64,000 nt of DNA from Planotetraspora mira (GCF_016863275.1 NZ_BOOO01000049.1:28971-92970), one strand, 5' to 3'; shown: positions 1 to 8,702, counted from the first letter of the stretch. Numbers and translations are program-made. Notes: generated by a model not told the origin, from the sequence alone.

Positions 1-455
1 AAGGTCGCGCTGGTGAGTGGGAAGTCCGCTCGCGCGAAAACTTCCGAACACCATTGCCGCACCGCACGTTGACCACGTGGGTTCTTATATACGGTCGGCA
101 TTGCGCCAGTGTGCGCGGCGGCTCGTGCATCGTCCAGCCCTGATCAACCGAGGCGGGTAATGCGACCTCCTCGATGGCGGCAGAGGAAGCGGCAGACGAG
201 GTCTTGTACATGAGGTCGACCGGCCACTCAAGCAACTTGCCTTTGCGGAACGTCGCTCCTGCGCGTACGAGCACGAGGTAGGGCGCGTTGCCCGACCGCC
301 AGCGGGTCTGCGCGGCCTCGATCAACTTGCAGACCATCGCCAGGCCTGCGGCGCGAGACCCAGGGCCTTGGTGACCTTGGTGCGCAAACGCATCACCGCG
401 AAAGTTGGATTCGATCGGGCTCATGGTGCACAGGTGGATCCAATGCATGCCGGAT
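1..455 (-). pseudogene. IS256-type transposase C-terminal relic
   Basis: Translation of the minus strand from about 455 downward gives the C-terminal signature of an actinobacterial IS256-type transposase: an HWIHL stretch, then PIES, later SRAAGLAMVCKLIEAAQ and a conserved tail ending in FRKGKLLEWP. The segment between PIES and SRAAG is in a shifted frame (the expected RLRTKVTK reads in a neighbouring frame), so at least two compensating indels have occurred. The N-terminal two thirds and the DDE core are absent. It differs in sequence from the intact IS256 element at 36.8 kb and is therefore a separate, older insertion. Confidence 0.6.
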
Positions 456-521
456 CATCGAGGTCGAGCCGCAGCCCTCAGCAGCCCTCCTCGTCCCAAG
501 ATGCGCAACTTGATCGGCAGG

Positions 522-923
522 TCAGGGCGGAGACCAGTCGTCGTCGTAGCCGTCGCGGTGCCGGTAGCCACTGGAAAGCAGGCGAACCGTGCGGCACGGC
601 ACCCCATGCTTGTGGCTACAGGTTCGGCATGCCGGGACCTGCGTGGCGCGCATGTCCTCCCCGATCCCGCTCACCTGAACGATGGCGTGGGCGTCGAGGA
701 TGGCCAGCTCCGCTTCGCAGCGGGCAATCGTCTCGTGGGGGTCGTTGGCGGCCATGTGGATTGCCACATTGCGGTCGCCCAACTGATAGAGCTCACCGCC
801 GCTTGTTCGCAGGTCGCCGATGGACGGGTTGTCCCACACCGGGCCGACGGATTTGCCGGCGTTCTGCGCGTCGCGCAGGGTCACCTCGATGGTGGCGCGG
901 AGCCATTGGTCCAGAGCGCTCAT
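522..923 (-). CDS. DUF6221 family protein
   Basis: A 133-residue protein starting MSALDQWLRATIEV. It matches the DUF6221 pattern as I know it: a short N-terminal helix, a central segment with HMAANDPHETIARCEAELAIL, then a C-terminal zinc-like cluster CRTCSHKHGVPC and a terminal YRHRDGYDDDW motif. The ATG at 923 is preceded by AAGGGGG at suitable spacing, which favours it over upstream alternatives. The function of the family is unknown, and members are often found in accessory or phage-derived actinobacterial DNA. It lies between a transposase relic and a kdpA relic and looks intact. Confidence 0.72.
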   Translation of the reverse strand: MSALDQWLRATIEVTLRDAQNAGKSVGPVWDNPSIGDLRTSGGELYQLGDRNVAIHMAANDPHETIARCEAELAILDAHAIVQVSGIGEDMRATQVPACRTCSHKHGVPCRTVRLLSSGYRHRDGYDDDWSPP

Positions 924-1036
924 GACGTGGCCCCCTTCACGCGTGCCGAGATCGCATGCGCCTCGTCCCACCCGTCGATATACCCGCTCCGGCGTCACGG
1001 GCAGCGGCCTGTACGGCCTGATCATGGTCGTGCTGG

Positions 1037-1233
1037 GTGGCCATCTTCCTGGGCGGTCTCATGGTGGGCCGTACGCCGGAGTTCTCGGGCAAGCGCCGGT
1101 TGACGCCGGCACACTGCACACCCAAGTCGTCAGCTTCGTGACCCTGACCACAGGCGTCGCGCTGATCGTCGCGCTGCTCAACTTCCTGCCCGCGCTCTCC
1201 CTCGGCCCCCTCGCCGACGGCCTACTCGGTTAG
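1037..1233 (+). pseudogene. kdpA: kdpA relic (K+-transporting ATPase A subunit)
   Basis: Two pieces of KdpA are stitched together here. From 1037 the frame reads VAIFLGGLMVGRTPEFSGKR, which is the conserved KdpA loop before the last helices. After about 1095 a different frame gives TLHTQVVSFVTLTTGVALIV, then a segment ending FLPALSLGPLADGLLG, which is the KdpA C-terminus. The roughly 150 residues expected between them are missing and the frame changes, so this is a deletion remnant. No kdpB, kdpC or kdpD is present nearby. The identification rests on characteristic KdpA motifs and is fairly secure. The relic cannot encode a potassium pump subunit. Confidence 0.65.
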
Positions 1234-1507
1234 CCCGGACCGTGCGCCGGACCCCGTCCGGCGCACGGACCACCGACGCGAAAGAGAACGATCAACGGGC
1301 GCGATGCCGATCTTGCCGTCGTGCTACCTCGGCTGATGCTTGACACTGCGGCCTCGGTTGATGGCTGACGTGATCAATCCGGAGTGGGGCCGGGGGTGCG
1401 ACTCGCGGCATTGGCGTGCACCCGATCAAGCGATGTTGGCGCAGATCGAACCGCGAACTCATGCTCGGCATGACGCGAGACGTCAACCTTGGTTGACGAT
1501 CCATGCG

Positions 1508-1749
1508 ATGTCAACTACGCCGCCGACGTGGCACGGGCAGCTGCACAACCTGGCGTTCTCGCTGCCGGGGTTCGCGGCGTTCGCCGCGGCGATGTTCGTC
1601 CTTGTTACGCCTACGCCCGCCGCCGCGCTCCGTGGTGGGCGACGCTCAGCATGACCAGCGGCGCCGTGTTTGTTGCCCTGTTCGCCCTGACCACGCTGGG
1701 CTTCTCGCAGCACCCGCACCTGGTCGGCGCGGCGGGCCTGCTGCGTTAG
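1508..1749 (+). pseudogene. DUF998 membrane protein relic
   Basis: The reading STTPPTWHGQLHNLAFSLPG followed by FAAFAAAMFVL (from about 1508), then in another frame YARRRAPWWATLSMTSGAVF and FVALFALTTLGFSQ, resembles the last three helices of a DUF998 integral membrane protein. The WHG-L-H motif, the ARR-A linker and the final STLGF-like helix occur in the usual order. A frameshift near 1605 splits the two parts, and neither the N-terminal helices nor the last residues are found. It is one of several decayed genes at this edge. Alternative explanation: chance hydrophobic frames, which I think is less likely given the ordered motifs. Confidence 0.5.
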
Positions 1750-2015
1750 CCAGCGCAGCAGTGACAGCAGTCCGCCGACGAGAACGCCAGCCGCAAGCGC
1801 GATCCAGAAGTCGAAGCAAGCGCAGCGCCGAGGAGGACCCGTCGCCTGGGTCGGGGAACGACTGATCGAGGTCGTACTCGTCGACCGCCTTGTACGCCGG
1901 CGAAATGACCGACCCGCCGTTGATCTCGGTGACGATCTGCTTCAGCTGCTTGGTGGACCAGTACGTCTCGGAGCCCACCAAGCAGTTGGTGGCGCCCTTG
2001 TCGCGTGAGCGCGAG
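1745..2015 (-). pseudogene. Relic of an unidentified membrane-anchored protein
   Basis: A minus-strand frame without its own start reads DKGATNCLVGSETYWSTKQL and continues to a segment containing NGGSVISPAYKAVDEYDLDQ. After a frame change near 1820 it continues as FWIALAAGVLVGGLLSLL, a probable C-terminal transmembrane anchor. The composition looks protein-like rather than random, but I do not recognise the family. The N-terminus is missing at the junction with the small membrane gene upstream. Most likely it is a frameshifted, truncated extracytoplasmic protein. No function is proposed. Confidence 0.3.
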
Positions 2016-2225
2016 CTACCCGACGACCGGCTCCCTGCGCCGCCACGGTGCCCGCAGCGAATCATCCTTCGGGTCATGACGGCCCAGTGAGTTGTACCAA
2101 AGCAACCCCACCGCGCCTCCCCAAGCGATGATCGCGTTCGCCAGACCAGGATGCACCATCGCCACGATGAAGAAGGCCACCACCCAGACACCAATCAGCA
2201 AGGCATCCAACACACGACCGTTCAT
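2016..2225 (-). CDS. Small two-helix membrane protein
   Basis: A 69-residue protein starting MNGRVLDALLIGVWVVAFF. Two hydrophobic stretches (about residues 6-24 and 28-45) are followed by a charged tail. The ATG at 2225 is preceded by GAGGGGAG, which supports this start over the longer frame that begins at 2276. No family is recognised. Its 3' end runs directly into a relic in another frame, so the C-terminal 15 residues (Arg-rich) may not be native. Probably expressed as a small inner-membrane protein of unknown role. Confidence 0.5.
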   Translation of the reverse strand: MNGRVLDALLIGVWVVAFFIVAMVHPGLANAIIAWGGAVGLLWYNSLGRHDPKDDSLRAPWRRREPVVG

Positions 2226-2289
2226 TGCGGCTCCCCTCACGGACACGTTCGGTCCACAGCCAGACCTGTCAGGCATAGCCAGCCATGTC

Positions 2290-3214
2290 TAAAGCATCGA
2301 ACTTGCCGCGGTAACAGCGAGGTGAACGCGCGCCCGGCCGCGGTGGAGAATCGGTGAACGCCCGCGAACCGTGGGACGGGCACTACAGCACCTGATTCGC
2401 CGAGTAGGGCCGACATCGCGGTGGCAGGTCAGTGCCAGTTACTCGGCGCACGCTCTTTGGCAGAGTCGGAGCGCGTGACTCGCGGCATGTGCGGACGTCA
2501 AAATTTAGTTCCCTCTGGCTATTTGTACGGCCACATGTCCGACGCGGGGAAATGAAGACCCTGGTCGCAGAGTGCGACGTCCGGACCCACTGCGAAGGCG
2601 TACGACTGCTCTACGCAGCAGCCAGGAGGCTCTATGTATTCGCCCTGGGGCGTCCGCTGCGAGCACCGAAGCCGCGTCTGTGCCCGTCGCCGGATCTTGG
2701 TCCGGGGCAGTCGGTCGCGCTGCTTCTCGCTAGCGAAGATCATGCGCTCCCGGCCCCTTTCCACACCGTCGCGCACGATACCCACGAGCTTGCGGGCACC
2801 TGCCCCCACGGGTTCCGACTCGCTTGACGACCTTCCAGTCGCCACGGCCGGAAGAATCCCAGTCTGTGGTCACGTCGCCAAAGATAGTCAGTGCTGACGA
2901 CCGAGACGCCACGATGCTGACTCGGTGCAGAGAGCCGGCCGGGAGGCAGCGCGCAAATGGCTACAACGGCATCGACCTGAGGAGTCCGTAGACGCGTGGC
3001 CGCGTGGTCCGCGACCGTAGTACCAGCTATGGACTGAAGCTACGTTCATCGACCGGGCACCGTTCAAGGCCGGCCGCACGCTCATCGGCAGGGTCGGGGC
3101 CGCTGCCCCACCACTCTTGTCGGCCATGATGCTCCATCAGCGGCAGAAGCGGATGTTCAGCGCCGTCATGGTGGACAGTCTGTTGCGTGTGGCGGCGATC
3201 GAATCCCGCGACGC
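2290..3214. other. Long stretch with no recognisable gene
   Basis: No frame here has convincing family motifs. The best candidate is a minus-strand frame ending at 2519 whose last part reads EQSYAFAVGPDVALCDQGLH. It has moderately GC-rich third positions but no known relatives that I can name, and no convincing start. I treat it as a possible gene fragment only. The block continues the decayed character of the left edge. Confidence 0.3.
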
Positions 3215-3583
3215 TTACGCGGTCTGCCCGTTCACCTCAAGGGTGACGTCTGGCTTCTCGGCCCAGAAGGCGAGCAGTCCGGCGATCTCCTCAACTCTCG
3301 GGAACGGCTCCGGGTAGGACCAGACGACGTCCTCGGCCGCACCGTCACCGGTCTGAACCGACCAGTAGACGGCGTCGCCCTTGAACGGGCAGTGCGACGT
3401 GGTTGTCGATGATCTGAGCAGGTCCATCTTCACGTCCGCCGGCGGCAGATAGTACCGCGGTGGGCAGCCCGTCTCGGTGAGCAGGACCGGCCGGGAGGAG
3501 GTCGCGACGACCACGTCCTTGACCCGCACCACGACCTGATCCGATACAGGCGTGACCTCGATGTCATGTCCTCGTGTCTTCAT
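3215..3583 (-). CDS. DUF427 domain protein
   Basis: A 122-residue protein with the DUF427 signature: an N-terminal VRVKDVVVATSSRPVLLTET, the RYYLPPADVKMDLL segment and the SHCPFKGDAVYWSV motif, ending with a conserved W-YPEPFPRVEEIAGLLAFW region. Full length for the family, which is a single compact beta-rich domain. The biochemical role of DUF427 is not established. The ATG at 3583 is preferred to an upstream in-frame TTG at 3593-3595. It stands alone on the minus strand, with about 190 bases of empty DNA upstream. Confidence 0.85.
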   Translation of the reverse strand: MKTRGHDIEVTPVSDQVVVRVKDVVVATSSRPVLLTETGCPPRYYLPPADVKMDLLRSSTTTSHCPFKGDAVYWSVQTGDGAAEDVVWSYPEPFPRVEEIAGLLAFWAEKPDVTLEVNGQTA

Positions 3584-3773
3584 AGAACGATCCAATCAAA
3601 CGTCTCCCCGCGCGCCGCCAGCGGAACACCTCCCGGCATGACCGCGCGACCAACGCCAGAAGAGGACGTCACAACGGCAAACGCTCGCCGATCACGGGTG
3701 ATGTCGCGAGGGCAGCAGGGCGGCGACATACGCGCGACCGATCCAGTCGCAGGCGCTCTTGCTACCATCCGCC

Positions 3774-4286
3774 ATGCCCATTCCTTGGGGAACCAGCGCT
3801 GATGTGTTCAAGCAGATCCTGCGGCGGCACGGCGTCGAACCCGATTCAGTGACCGAGGTCGACGCGGCCTGGCTCGCGTTCGCCGAGTTCCTGCAACTCG
3901 GCGTCGAAGGCATCGACCCGACTCCAGACTCCGACGCTGACGACTTCATCGTCCAGTGGGGTCGCCGCTCCTGGAGCGACAGCCGCCTTACCCTGTCGTT
4001 CACTCGACAACTTGCCGTGGCTGACATCGGCGACAGAGATGATCCCTACTGGCAACCCGAACTGTGGCAGCTCGACTTGGAGATGGCCTTCAACGACGAG
4101 CCCCACCTGCTGGGCCTCGACAGGTTGGATATCCGGAACACGGGGTTCAGATTCGAGCCTATAGGCGCACCCCGAGCCGCGGAGCTGGCCGAAATGCGGG
4201 CGGATATGCAGCGGTACGCGCCTCTCCAGGCCGTGTGGAGCGCGATCCCAGCGAGCAGCCAGTTGTCCTTCGAATGCGTCTGCTGA
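3774..4286 (+). CDS. Conserved hypothetical protein
   Basis: A 170-residue soluble acidic protein beginning MPIPWGTSADVFKQILRRHG. No signal peptide or membrane helix is visible. It has strong GC3 bias and a normal length, so it is very likely a real gene. I do not recognise a family. The regular D/E/W-rich central part (SDADDFIVQWGRRSWSD, then LWQLDLEMAFND) looks like a small alpha/beta domain. The upstream in-frame TTG at 3759 is less likely than the ATG at 3774. It is followed 81 bases later by the WGR gene on the same strand, so the two may be co-transcribed. Confidence 0.65.
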   Translation: MPIPWGTSADVFKQILRRHGVEPDSVTEVDAAWLAFAEFLQLGVEGIDPTPDSDADDFIVQWGRRSWSDSRLTLSFTRQLAVADIGDRDDPYWQPELWQLDLEMAFNDEPHLLGLDRLDIRNTGFRFEPIGAPRAAELAEMRADMQRYAPLQAVWSAIPASSQLSFECVC

Positions 4287-4367
4287 CCGTCGGCGGCATG
4301 AGCGCCCGGTCCGCGGCATGAGCGTGCGTCGTTGGTAGGGTCCCTGCGGCAGGAAGGCGGGCCTCGG

Positions 4368-5363
4368 GTGGAAAATTGGCGGCGGTTCGAGCGGGTCCAT
4401 GACGGCGCCTGCGAGTTCTGGCAGATTCGTCAGGAAGGCATCCGTTGCCACATCAGCTGGGGCCGTGACGGTAGCCGTCGTGGCGGGTCGACGACAGTGG
4501 CACTGCTGGATGAGCGTCACGCGAAGTCCCACGTCCAGAAGAAGATCAGGGGGCAGCTTCGCAAGGGTTTCCTTGAGGTGGCCGGACTACCTGCACCGAT
4601 CGGCGACCCGGACGCGCTCGTGGTAGAGACCATTGCCGACGCGCAAGCGAAGCCGGCTTACGGGCTTCCCCGCCCTCAGTATCGGCCCGTGGAGGGGTTC
4701 CGTGACGTCGTTTGCCACGCGCGAATCCATCCGGAGTCTCCCGGTAGGGGGTTCTACCACTACCTGGTCTTGCGTGACGAAGGCCGCAGCGCTCTCGCGT
4801 TCAACGTCCGCGAATCGTCACATCGGCCGGAGGCCGTCACGGGGTTCCTGGAGACGGTCGTTACCGTTCGTGACCTGCCCTTCGACGGGCGACCGCACCA
4901 CAAGATCGCCCTTGCCCGTCCAGTAGGGCCGTTCAGCCACGCGCTGCTGTGCTCGCCCGCGCTGGGTCAAGCCGCCGTCGCGTACCCGACGATTGCGGCC
5001 AGGGTGGCCACCGCTTTCCCGATCTATGACTGCGAGATCGGCGACGCTGATGCGGAGGTCTTCGTTGACGCCCGGATCCGCGGGCATGGGGCGTTGCCGT
5101 ACAGCGACTGGGCCCGTCGACCGCATCCGGTCGTCGACCTGCGCTTCGATATCCAAGGCCCCGACCCCGAGCGCGATCGCACCTTCAAGGTGTACCAACG
5201 TGCCCGCCTGGACACCCTGATGCCCAAGCTCGCGGCAGCTTCACCCGACAGCTGGCTGGAAGTCCGGTCCTTTCGCGGTGAGATCCGCCGGCTGACCCCG
5301 ACCAATCTCGCTGCCCCCAGTGACCTGGACAGATTCCTGCTCGACTCCCAACCGGCGATATAG
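4368..5363 (+). CDS. Stand-alone WGR-domain protein
   Basis: A 331-residue protein. Residues 1-70 form a WGR domain: WRRFERVHDGACEFWQI, then CHISWGRDGS, then a K-x-H-V-QKKI-QL-KGF segment, as in bacterial WGR proteins and the DNA/RNA-binding WGR domain of PARPs. The remaining 260 residues have no known catalytic motif; a Rossmann or PARP core is not visible. A GTG start at 4368 with AGGAAGG upstream is chosen because the conserved domain begins immediately after it. The WGR domain suggests nucleic-acid binding. The role of the large C-terminal part is unknown. Confidence 0.7.
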   Translation: MENWRRFERVHDGACEFWQIRQEGIRCHISWGRDGSRRGGSTTVALLDERHAKSHVQKKIRGQLRKGFLEVAGLPAPIGDPDALVVETIADAQAKPAYGLPRPQYRPVEGFRDVVCHARIHPESPGRGFYHYLVLRDEGRSALAFNVRESSHRPEAVTGFLETVVTVRDLPFDGRPHHKIALARPVGPFSHALLCSPALGQAAVAYPTIAARVATAFPIYDCEIGDADAEVFVDARIRGHGALPYSDWARRPHPVVDLRFDIQGPDPERDRTFKVYQRARLDTLMPKLAAASPDSWLEVRSFRGEIRRLTPTNLAAPSDLDRFLLDSQPAI

Positions 5364-5442
5364 CTGCCCCGGCGGGACTGGCAACATCCTCATCTCGGCA
5401 GAAGAGGAAGTGTCGCCGACCTAGCCGTGATCATGTAAAGCC

Positions 5443-5640
5443 TCAGGCGGGGCCGAAGCGTTCGCGTGGAATGGGCATCAGGAATGCGTCAACGCCTCTT
5501 GCCCATTGGGCATGCGAACCGAAATAGTCAAATTTGAAGGAATCGGTCAGTAGAAGGGGGAACATGGCATCGCGGATCTTCTGCTTGGGAATCTCCGGCA
5601 GCGCGTGTCGTACCTCCCCTGATTGCGCCCGTTCGACATC
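5443..5640 (-). pseudogene. C-terminal fragment of an unidentified gene
   Basis: A minus-strand frame with no start codon ends at 5443 and reads GEVRHALPEIPKQKIRDAMF, then PLLLTDSFKFDYFGSHAQW and finally MPIPRERFGPA. The composition, the codon usage and the natural stop suggest a genuine protein C-terminus that has lost its beginning: an in-frame TGA lies just upstream near 5670. The family is not recognised. It is missed by ORF finders that require a start codon. Confidence 0.4.
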
Positions 5641-5927
5641 GCGCCCCCTAAGTCGGGGCGCTCATTCAAGGGTCGGGACTCCGCCGTATCGAGACTGACC
5701 CGTACCCAGCCGTGATCACAACGGCGTGCGGCGGGATGGCCTCCCGGTAAATGCCACAGGCCGGCGAACGAGAACGCGCCGGGCCCACCGCATTCCACCC
5801 GGCGTGGCCGTAGATGCCGTGGAGGCCGTAACCGTGCCTGGTCACGAGCACGCCATCACCGACGTCAGCGACGCGATCGGCCGCGCTCCCGCACATCGAG
5901 AGGGGCGCGCAACGGCGCCTGACCCTT

Positions 5928-6020
5928 CTGAGAGAGACCACCACGTCCAAGCGTGCCCGTAATAAGTGCATTCGCAAGAACAAGAACGCCAACCATCGGA
6001 TGAAGCCGGGCCACGGCTGA
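5928..6020 (+). pseudogene. Possible bL37-like basic mini-ORF remnant
   Basis: The frame reads TSKRARNKCIRKNKNANHRM then KPGHG and stops at 6020. Very basic peptides of about 25 residues with a C-terminal ANHG-KP ending are typical of the actinobacterial ribosomal protein bL37. No ATG or GTG is present in frame upstream, and the ANHR (not ANHG) and the Cys are unusual, so this looks like a relic or a divergent copy. The similarity is remembered, not searched. Confidence 0.25.
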
Positions 6021-6082
6021 TAGCCGAGGCGGCTCCGGCGCGTGGCACGTCGGAGTCGCCAGGCCCGAGAAAGTGATCAATC

Positions 6083-6607
6083 ATGCTGACCCAGCTCTTC
6101 CATCCGCGCCCGTCCCGCGGCTATCTGTCGCTGGCCGTTGTGACGGCGGCGCTGGGTTTCGCCGCCGTGAGGAACCTGTCCGCCGGCACCGGCGCCGAAT
6201 TCCTTGTCGGTCTCGGCCTCACTCTCGTGGCGGCGTACCTGCTCGCGCTTGCGCTGTGCTTTCCCCTGATGCGATACGTGGTCTCGGAGACGACGCTGAC
6301 AGCCCGGTATGGCCCGCTGCTCCGCTACCGCATCCAACTGTCCGACGTCACCTCGGTGACTCGTGCGCACCTGTCACCCGACTTCGTCGCCGCCCTGGCC
6401 CTGCCCGGCATCGCCCTGTACGGGATGCGCTGCACCGGGATCGGCCGCGTGCGCATGTGCGCCACCCGGCCGTCGAACAACGTGCTCGTGATCAAGACCA
6501 GGAACGGGCACCACTACGGATTCACCCCGGCTGACGACCGTGCCTTCATGAAGGCGCTACACCGACACGGCGTCCCGGTGAATCCTCTGGATTCCGACTA
6601 CATGTAA
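6083..6607 (+). CDS. Bacterial PH-like membrane protein
   Basis: A 174-residue protein with two N-terminal transmembrane helices (about residues 15-35 and 42-65), then VSETTLTARYGPLLRYRIQL and a beta-rich C-terminal domain with LVIKTRNGHHYGFTPAD. This arrangement, membrane hairpin followed by a single PH-like fold, fits the bacterial PH-domain (DUF2581-like) membrane proteins. Function unknown. It is the only plus-strand gene next to the minus-strand ABC exporter block and converges on it, with 41 bases between the stops. Confidence 0.6.
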   Translation: MLTQLFHPRPSRGYLSLAVVTAALGFAAVRNLSAGTGAEFLVGLGLTLVAAYLLALALCFPLMRYVVSETTLTARYGPLLRYRIQLSDVTSVTRAHLSPDFVAALALPGIALYGMRCTGIGRVRMCATRPSNNVLVIKTRNGHHYGFTPADDRAFMKALHRHGVPVNPLDSDYM

Positions 6608-6648
6608 CCGAATATGGCTCCACCCATAAGGTGCAAGCTTGCCTGCGA

Positions 6649-7452
6649 TCACCGGCTGACCGCCCTCTTGTACAGGCGCGTGGCCAGCGGAGCGAACACC
6701 ACCAGGATCAGCACCGACCAGAGCAGCGACGCCGCCACCGCGTGCTGGAGCGGCCATGCGCCGGGGACGGGCATGGCAGGGCTGGTGTTGCCGAACAGCA
6801 CGCGCGCGCCCTGGACGATCGTGGAGACGGGGTTCCACTCGGCGACGACCATCAGCGGCCCGGGAAGGCGCGAACTGTCGACGAAGACGTTGGACAGGAA
6901 CATCAGCGGCATCGACACGACGGTGGCGACGTTGTTGAACACCTCGGGCGTCCGCAGAGCCAGCGCGACCGTAGCCGTCACCCAAGAGAACGCGTAGGAG
7001 AAGAACAACAGCAGCAGGAGGCCCATGGCCGCCTCGTACGGCGTGGAGTGGATCCGCCAGCCGACGGCCAGCCCCACCACGGCCATGACGACAACGCTGG
7101 TGAGGTTCATGAGCACGTCGCAGAGGGTCTGGCCGATCAGCACCGCCGACGGCGCCATCGGGAGCGTGCGGAACCTGTCGAAGATGCCCTTCCGAAGGTC
7201 CAGGGTCAGGGTGTAGCCGGTGATCTGCGCACCGGAGACGATCGCCACGACGAAGACCCCGGGGACCATGTACTCGCGGTAGGACATGCCCGGCACATCG
7301 ATCATGCTGCCGAAGACGTAGGCGAACAGCAGGACGAACACGATCGGGAGAATGATCGCGCCCCCGAGCTGGTCGGGCACCCGCTTGATCTTGAGGGTGT
7401 TGCGCTTGGTGATCGTCATGCCGTCTGCGATCGCCGTCTGGAGGGCGTTCAT
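6649..7452 (-). CDS. ABC-2 type permease (DrrB-like)
   Basis: A 267-residue integral membrane protein of the ABC-2 family with six predicted helices, close in layout to DrrB. An amphipathic N-terminus (IADGMTITKRNTLKIKRVP) is followed by helix 1 with IILPIVFVLLFAYVFG, the cytosolic loop DLRKGIFDRFRTLPMAPSAV and the terminal helix ending APLATRLYKRAVSR. It would form the membrane half of an exporter for a hydrophobic substrate. The ATG overlaps the stop of the ATPase gene by 4 bases (ATGA), so the two are translationally coupled. The substrate is not deducible. Confidence 0.88.
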   Translation of the reverse strand: MNALQTAIADGMTITKRNTLKIKRVPDQLGGAIILPIVFVLLFAYVFGSMIDVPGMSYREYMVPGVFVVAIVSGAQITGYTLTLDLRKGIFDRFRTLPMAPSAVLIGQTLCDVLMNLTSVVVMAVVGLAVGWRIHSTPYEAAMGLLLLLFFSYAFSWVTATVALALRTPEVFNNVATVVSMPLMFLSNVFVDSSRLPGPLMVVAEWNPVSTIVQGARVLFGNTSPAMPVPGAWPLQHAVAASLLWSVLILVVFAPLATRLYKRAVSR

Positions 7453-8456
7453 CGGCTGTGCTCCTTCGCGGTAGCGGTCGCGGTGAGGTTCTCGTTCGCG
7501 CTGGGGTTCTCGTTCGCGGACGCCTCGTGCCCGGTGAGCGCGAGGAACACGTCGTCCAGCGTCGGCCGTCGCAGGCCGGCATCCCGTACGGTGACCCGCT
7601 CGGCGGCCAGCCTGCCCAGGGCGTCGGTGAGCGACGCCGCGCCATGGGTCACCGGGACCGTCACCCGCAGCGCGGTGGCATCGATCCGCATGTCTCCGAC
7701 GGCGAGGGGCGCCAACTCCCGCCGTACGGTCTCGAGGTCCGTCTCCTTCGTCACCGTCAGCTCGATCCGGTCGCCGCCGACCTGGTCCTTGAGCTCATCG
7801 GCCGTGCCGAGCGCGATCACGCGGCCGTGGTCGACCACCGCGATCCCGTCGGCGAGCCGATCGGCCTCCTCCATGTACTGGGTGGTGAGCAGCAGCGTCG
7901 TGCCGCCGGCGACGAGCTCGGAGATGACGTCCCACAGGCCCACCCGGGCCCGGGGGTCGAGGCCGGTGGTCGGCTCGTCCAGGAACAGCACGGGCGGGTT
8001 GGCGACCAGCGCCCCGGCGAGGTCGAGCCGGCGCCGCATGCCTCCGGAGTAGCCCTGCACCGGGCGATCTCCCGCCTCCACCAGGTCGAAGCGTTCCAGC
8101 AGTTCTCGAGCGCGCTCTTTGCTGCGCCGGGTGCCCAGGTGGTAGAGGCGTCCCACCATCTCCAGGTTCTCCGCGCCGGTGAGGTGATCGTCCACTGCTG
8201 CGTACTGTCCGGACGCTCCGATGCGGGATCGCAGCCGCGGGGCGTCGCCGACGACGTCGAGTCCGGCGACGGTGGCATGGCCGGCGTCCGGCTTCAGCAA
8301 GGTGGTCAGGATCCGCACGGCTGTCGTCTTTCCGGCGCCGTTCGGGCCGAGCAGCCCGAACACCGTTCCCTCGGGAACGGACAGATCCATCCCGTCGAGG
8401 GCTGTCACGTCGCCGTACTTCTTGACCAGGCCTTCGGCCGTGATCGCGGGGGGCAT
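7449..8456 (-). CDS. ABC transporter ATPase (DrrA-like)
   Basis: A 335-residue nucleotide-binding subunit. Walker A is GPNGAGKTT (about residues 37-45), the signature is YSGGMRRRLDLA, Walker B is PVLFLDEPTTGLDPRAR and the switch region ends in TTQYMEEADRLAD. The C-terminal extension with LDDVFLALTGHEA is typical of daunorubicin-resistance (DrrA) ATPases. After it comes a short repetitive tail with two ASANENPSANENL-type copies. It pairs with the coupled permease downstream. An inverted repeat lies about 80 bases upstream of its start. Confidence 0.92.
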   Translation of the reverse strand: MPPAITAEGLVKKYGDVTALDGMDLSVPEGTVFGLLGPNGAGKTTAVRILTTLLKPDAGHATVAGLDVVGDAPRLRSRIGASGQYAAVDDHLTGAENLEMVGRLYHLGTRRSKERARELLERFDLVEAGDRPVQGYSGGMRRRLDLAGALVANPPVLFLDEPTTGLDPRARVGLWDVISELVAGGTTLLLTTQYMEEADRLADGIAVVDHGRVIALGTADELKDQVGGDRIELTVTKETDLETVRRELAPLAVGDMRIDATALRVTVPVTHGAASLTDALGRLAAERVTVRDAGLRRPTLDDVFLALTGHEASANENPSANENLTATATAKEHSR

Positions 8457-8532
8457 GGGATTCTCCTCTGCTTGCTTCGCCGGGCTTGCTTCCTCGAGGG
8501 TCCGGGGTTGGATTCATGGCATGCCGGCATGG

Positions 8533-8557
8533 CGGGCGATCGATTTCCGATCGCCCG
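8533..8557. promoter_or_regulatory. Perfect 10-bp inverted repeat upstream of drrA-like gene
   Basis: CGGGCGATCG at 8533-8542 and its exact reverse complement at 8548-8557 are separated by five bases (ATTTC). It lies between the DUF1707 gene and the ATPase gene, both on the minus strand. No run of T follows on the minus strand, so an operator or RNA hairpin is at least as likely as a terminator. Confidence 0.45.
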
Positions 8558-8702
8558 ACTGGCTGTCGAACCGGAGTTCAGCCGTCGATAACGTCGATCG
8601 ACGACCGGGTGACGGGCATGTACGGGGCGCCTGTTTGCCGCCGCCCGGCCATGCCCGATCGATCAGCGCGGGGATTCCGCTGGCGCGCCATGTCCCCGTC
8701 GT

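Noticed and set aside
6631..8591. Long plus-strand ORFs across the exporter genes
   Set aside because: They are antisense shadows of drrA/drrB-like genes with Arg/His-rich low-complexity translations.
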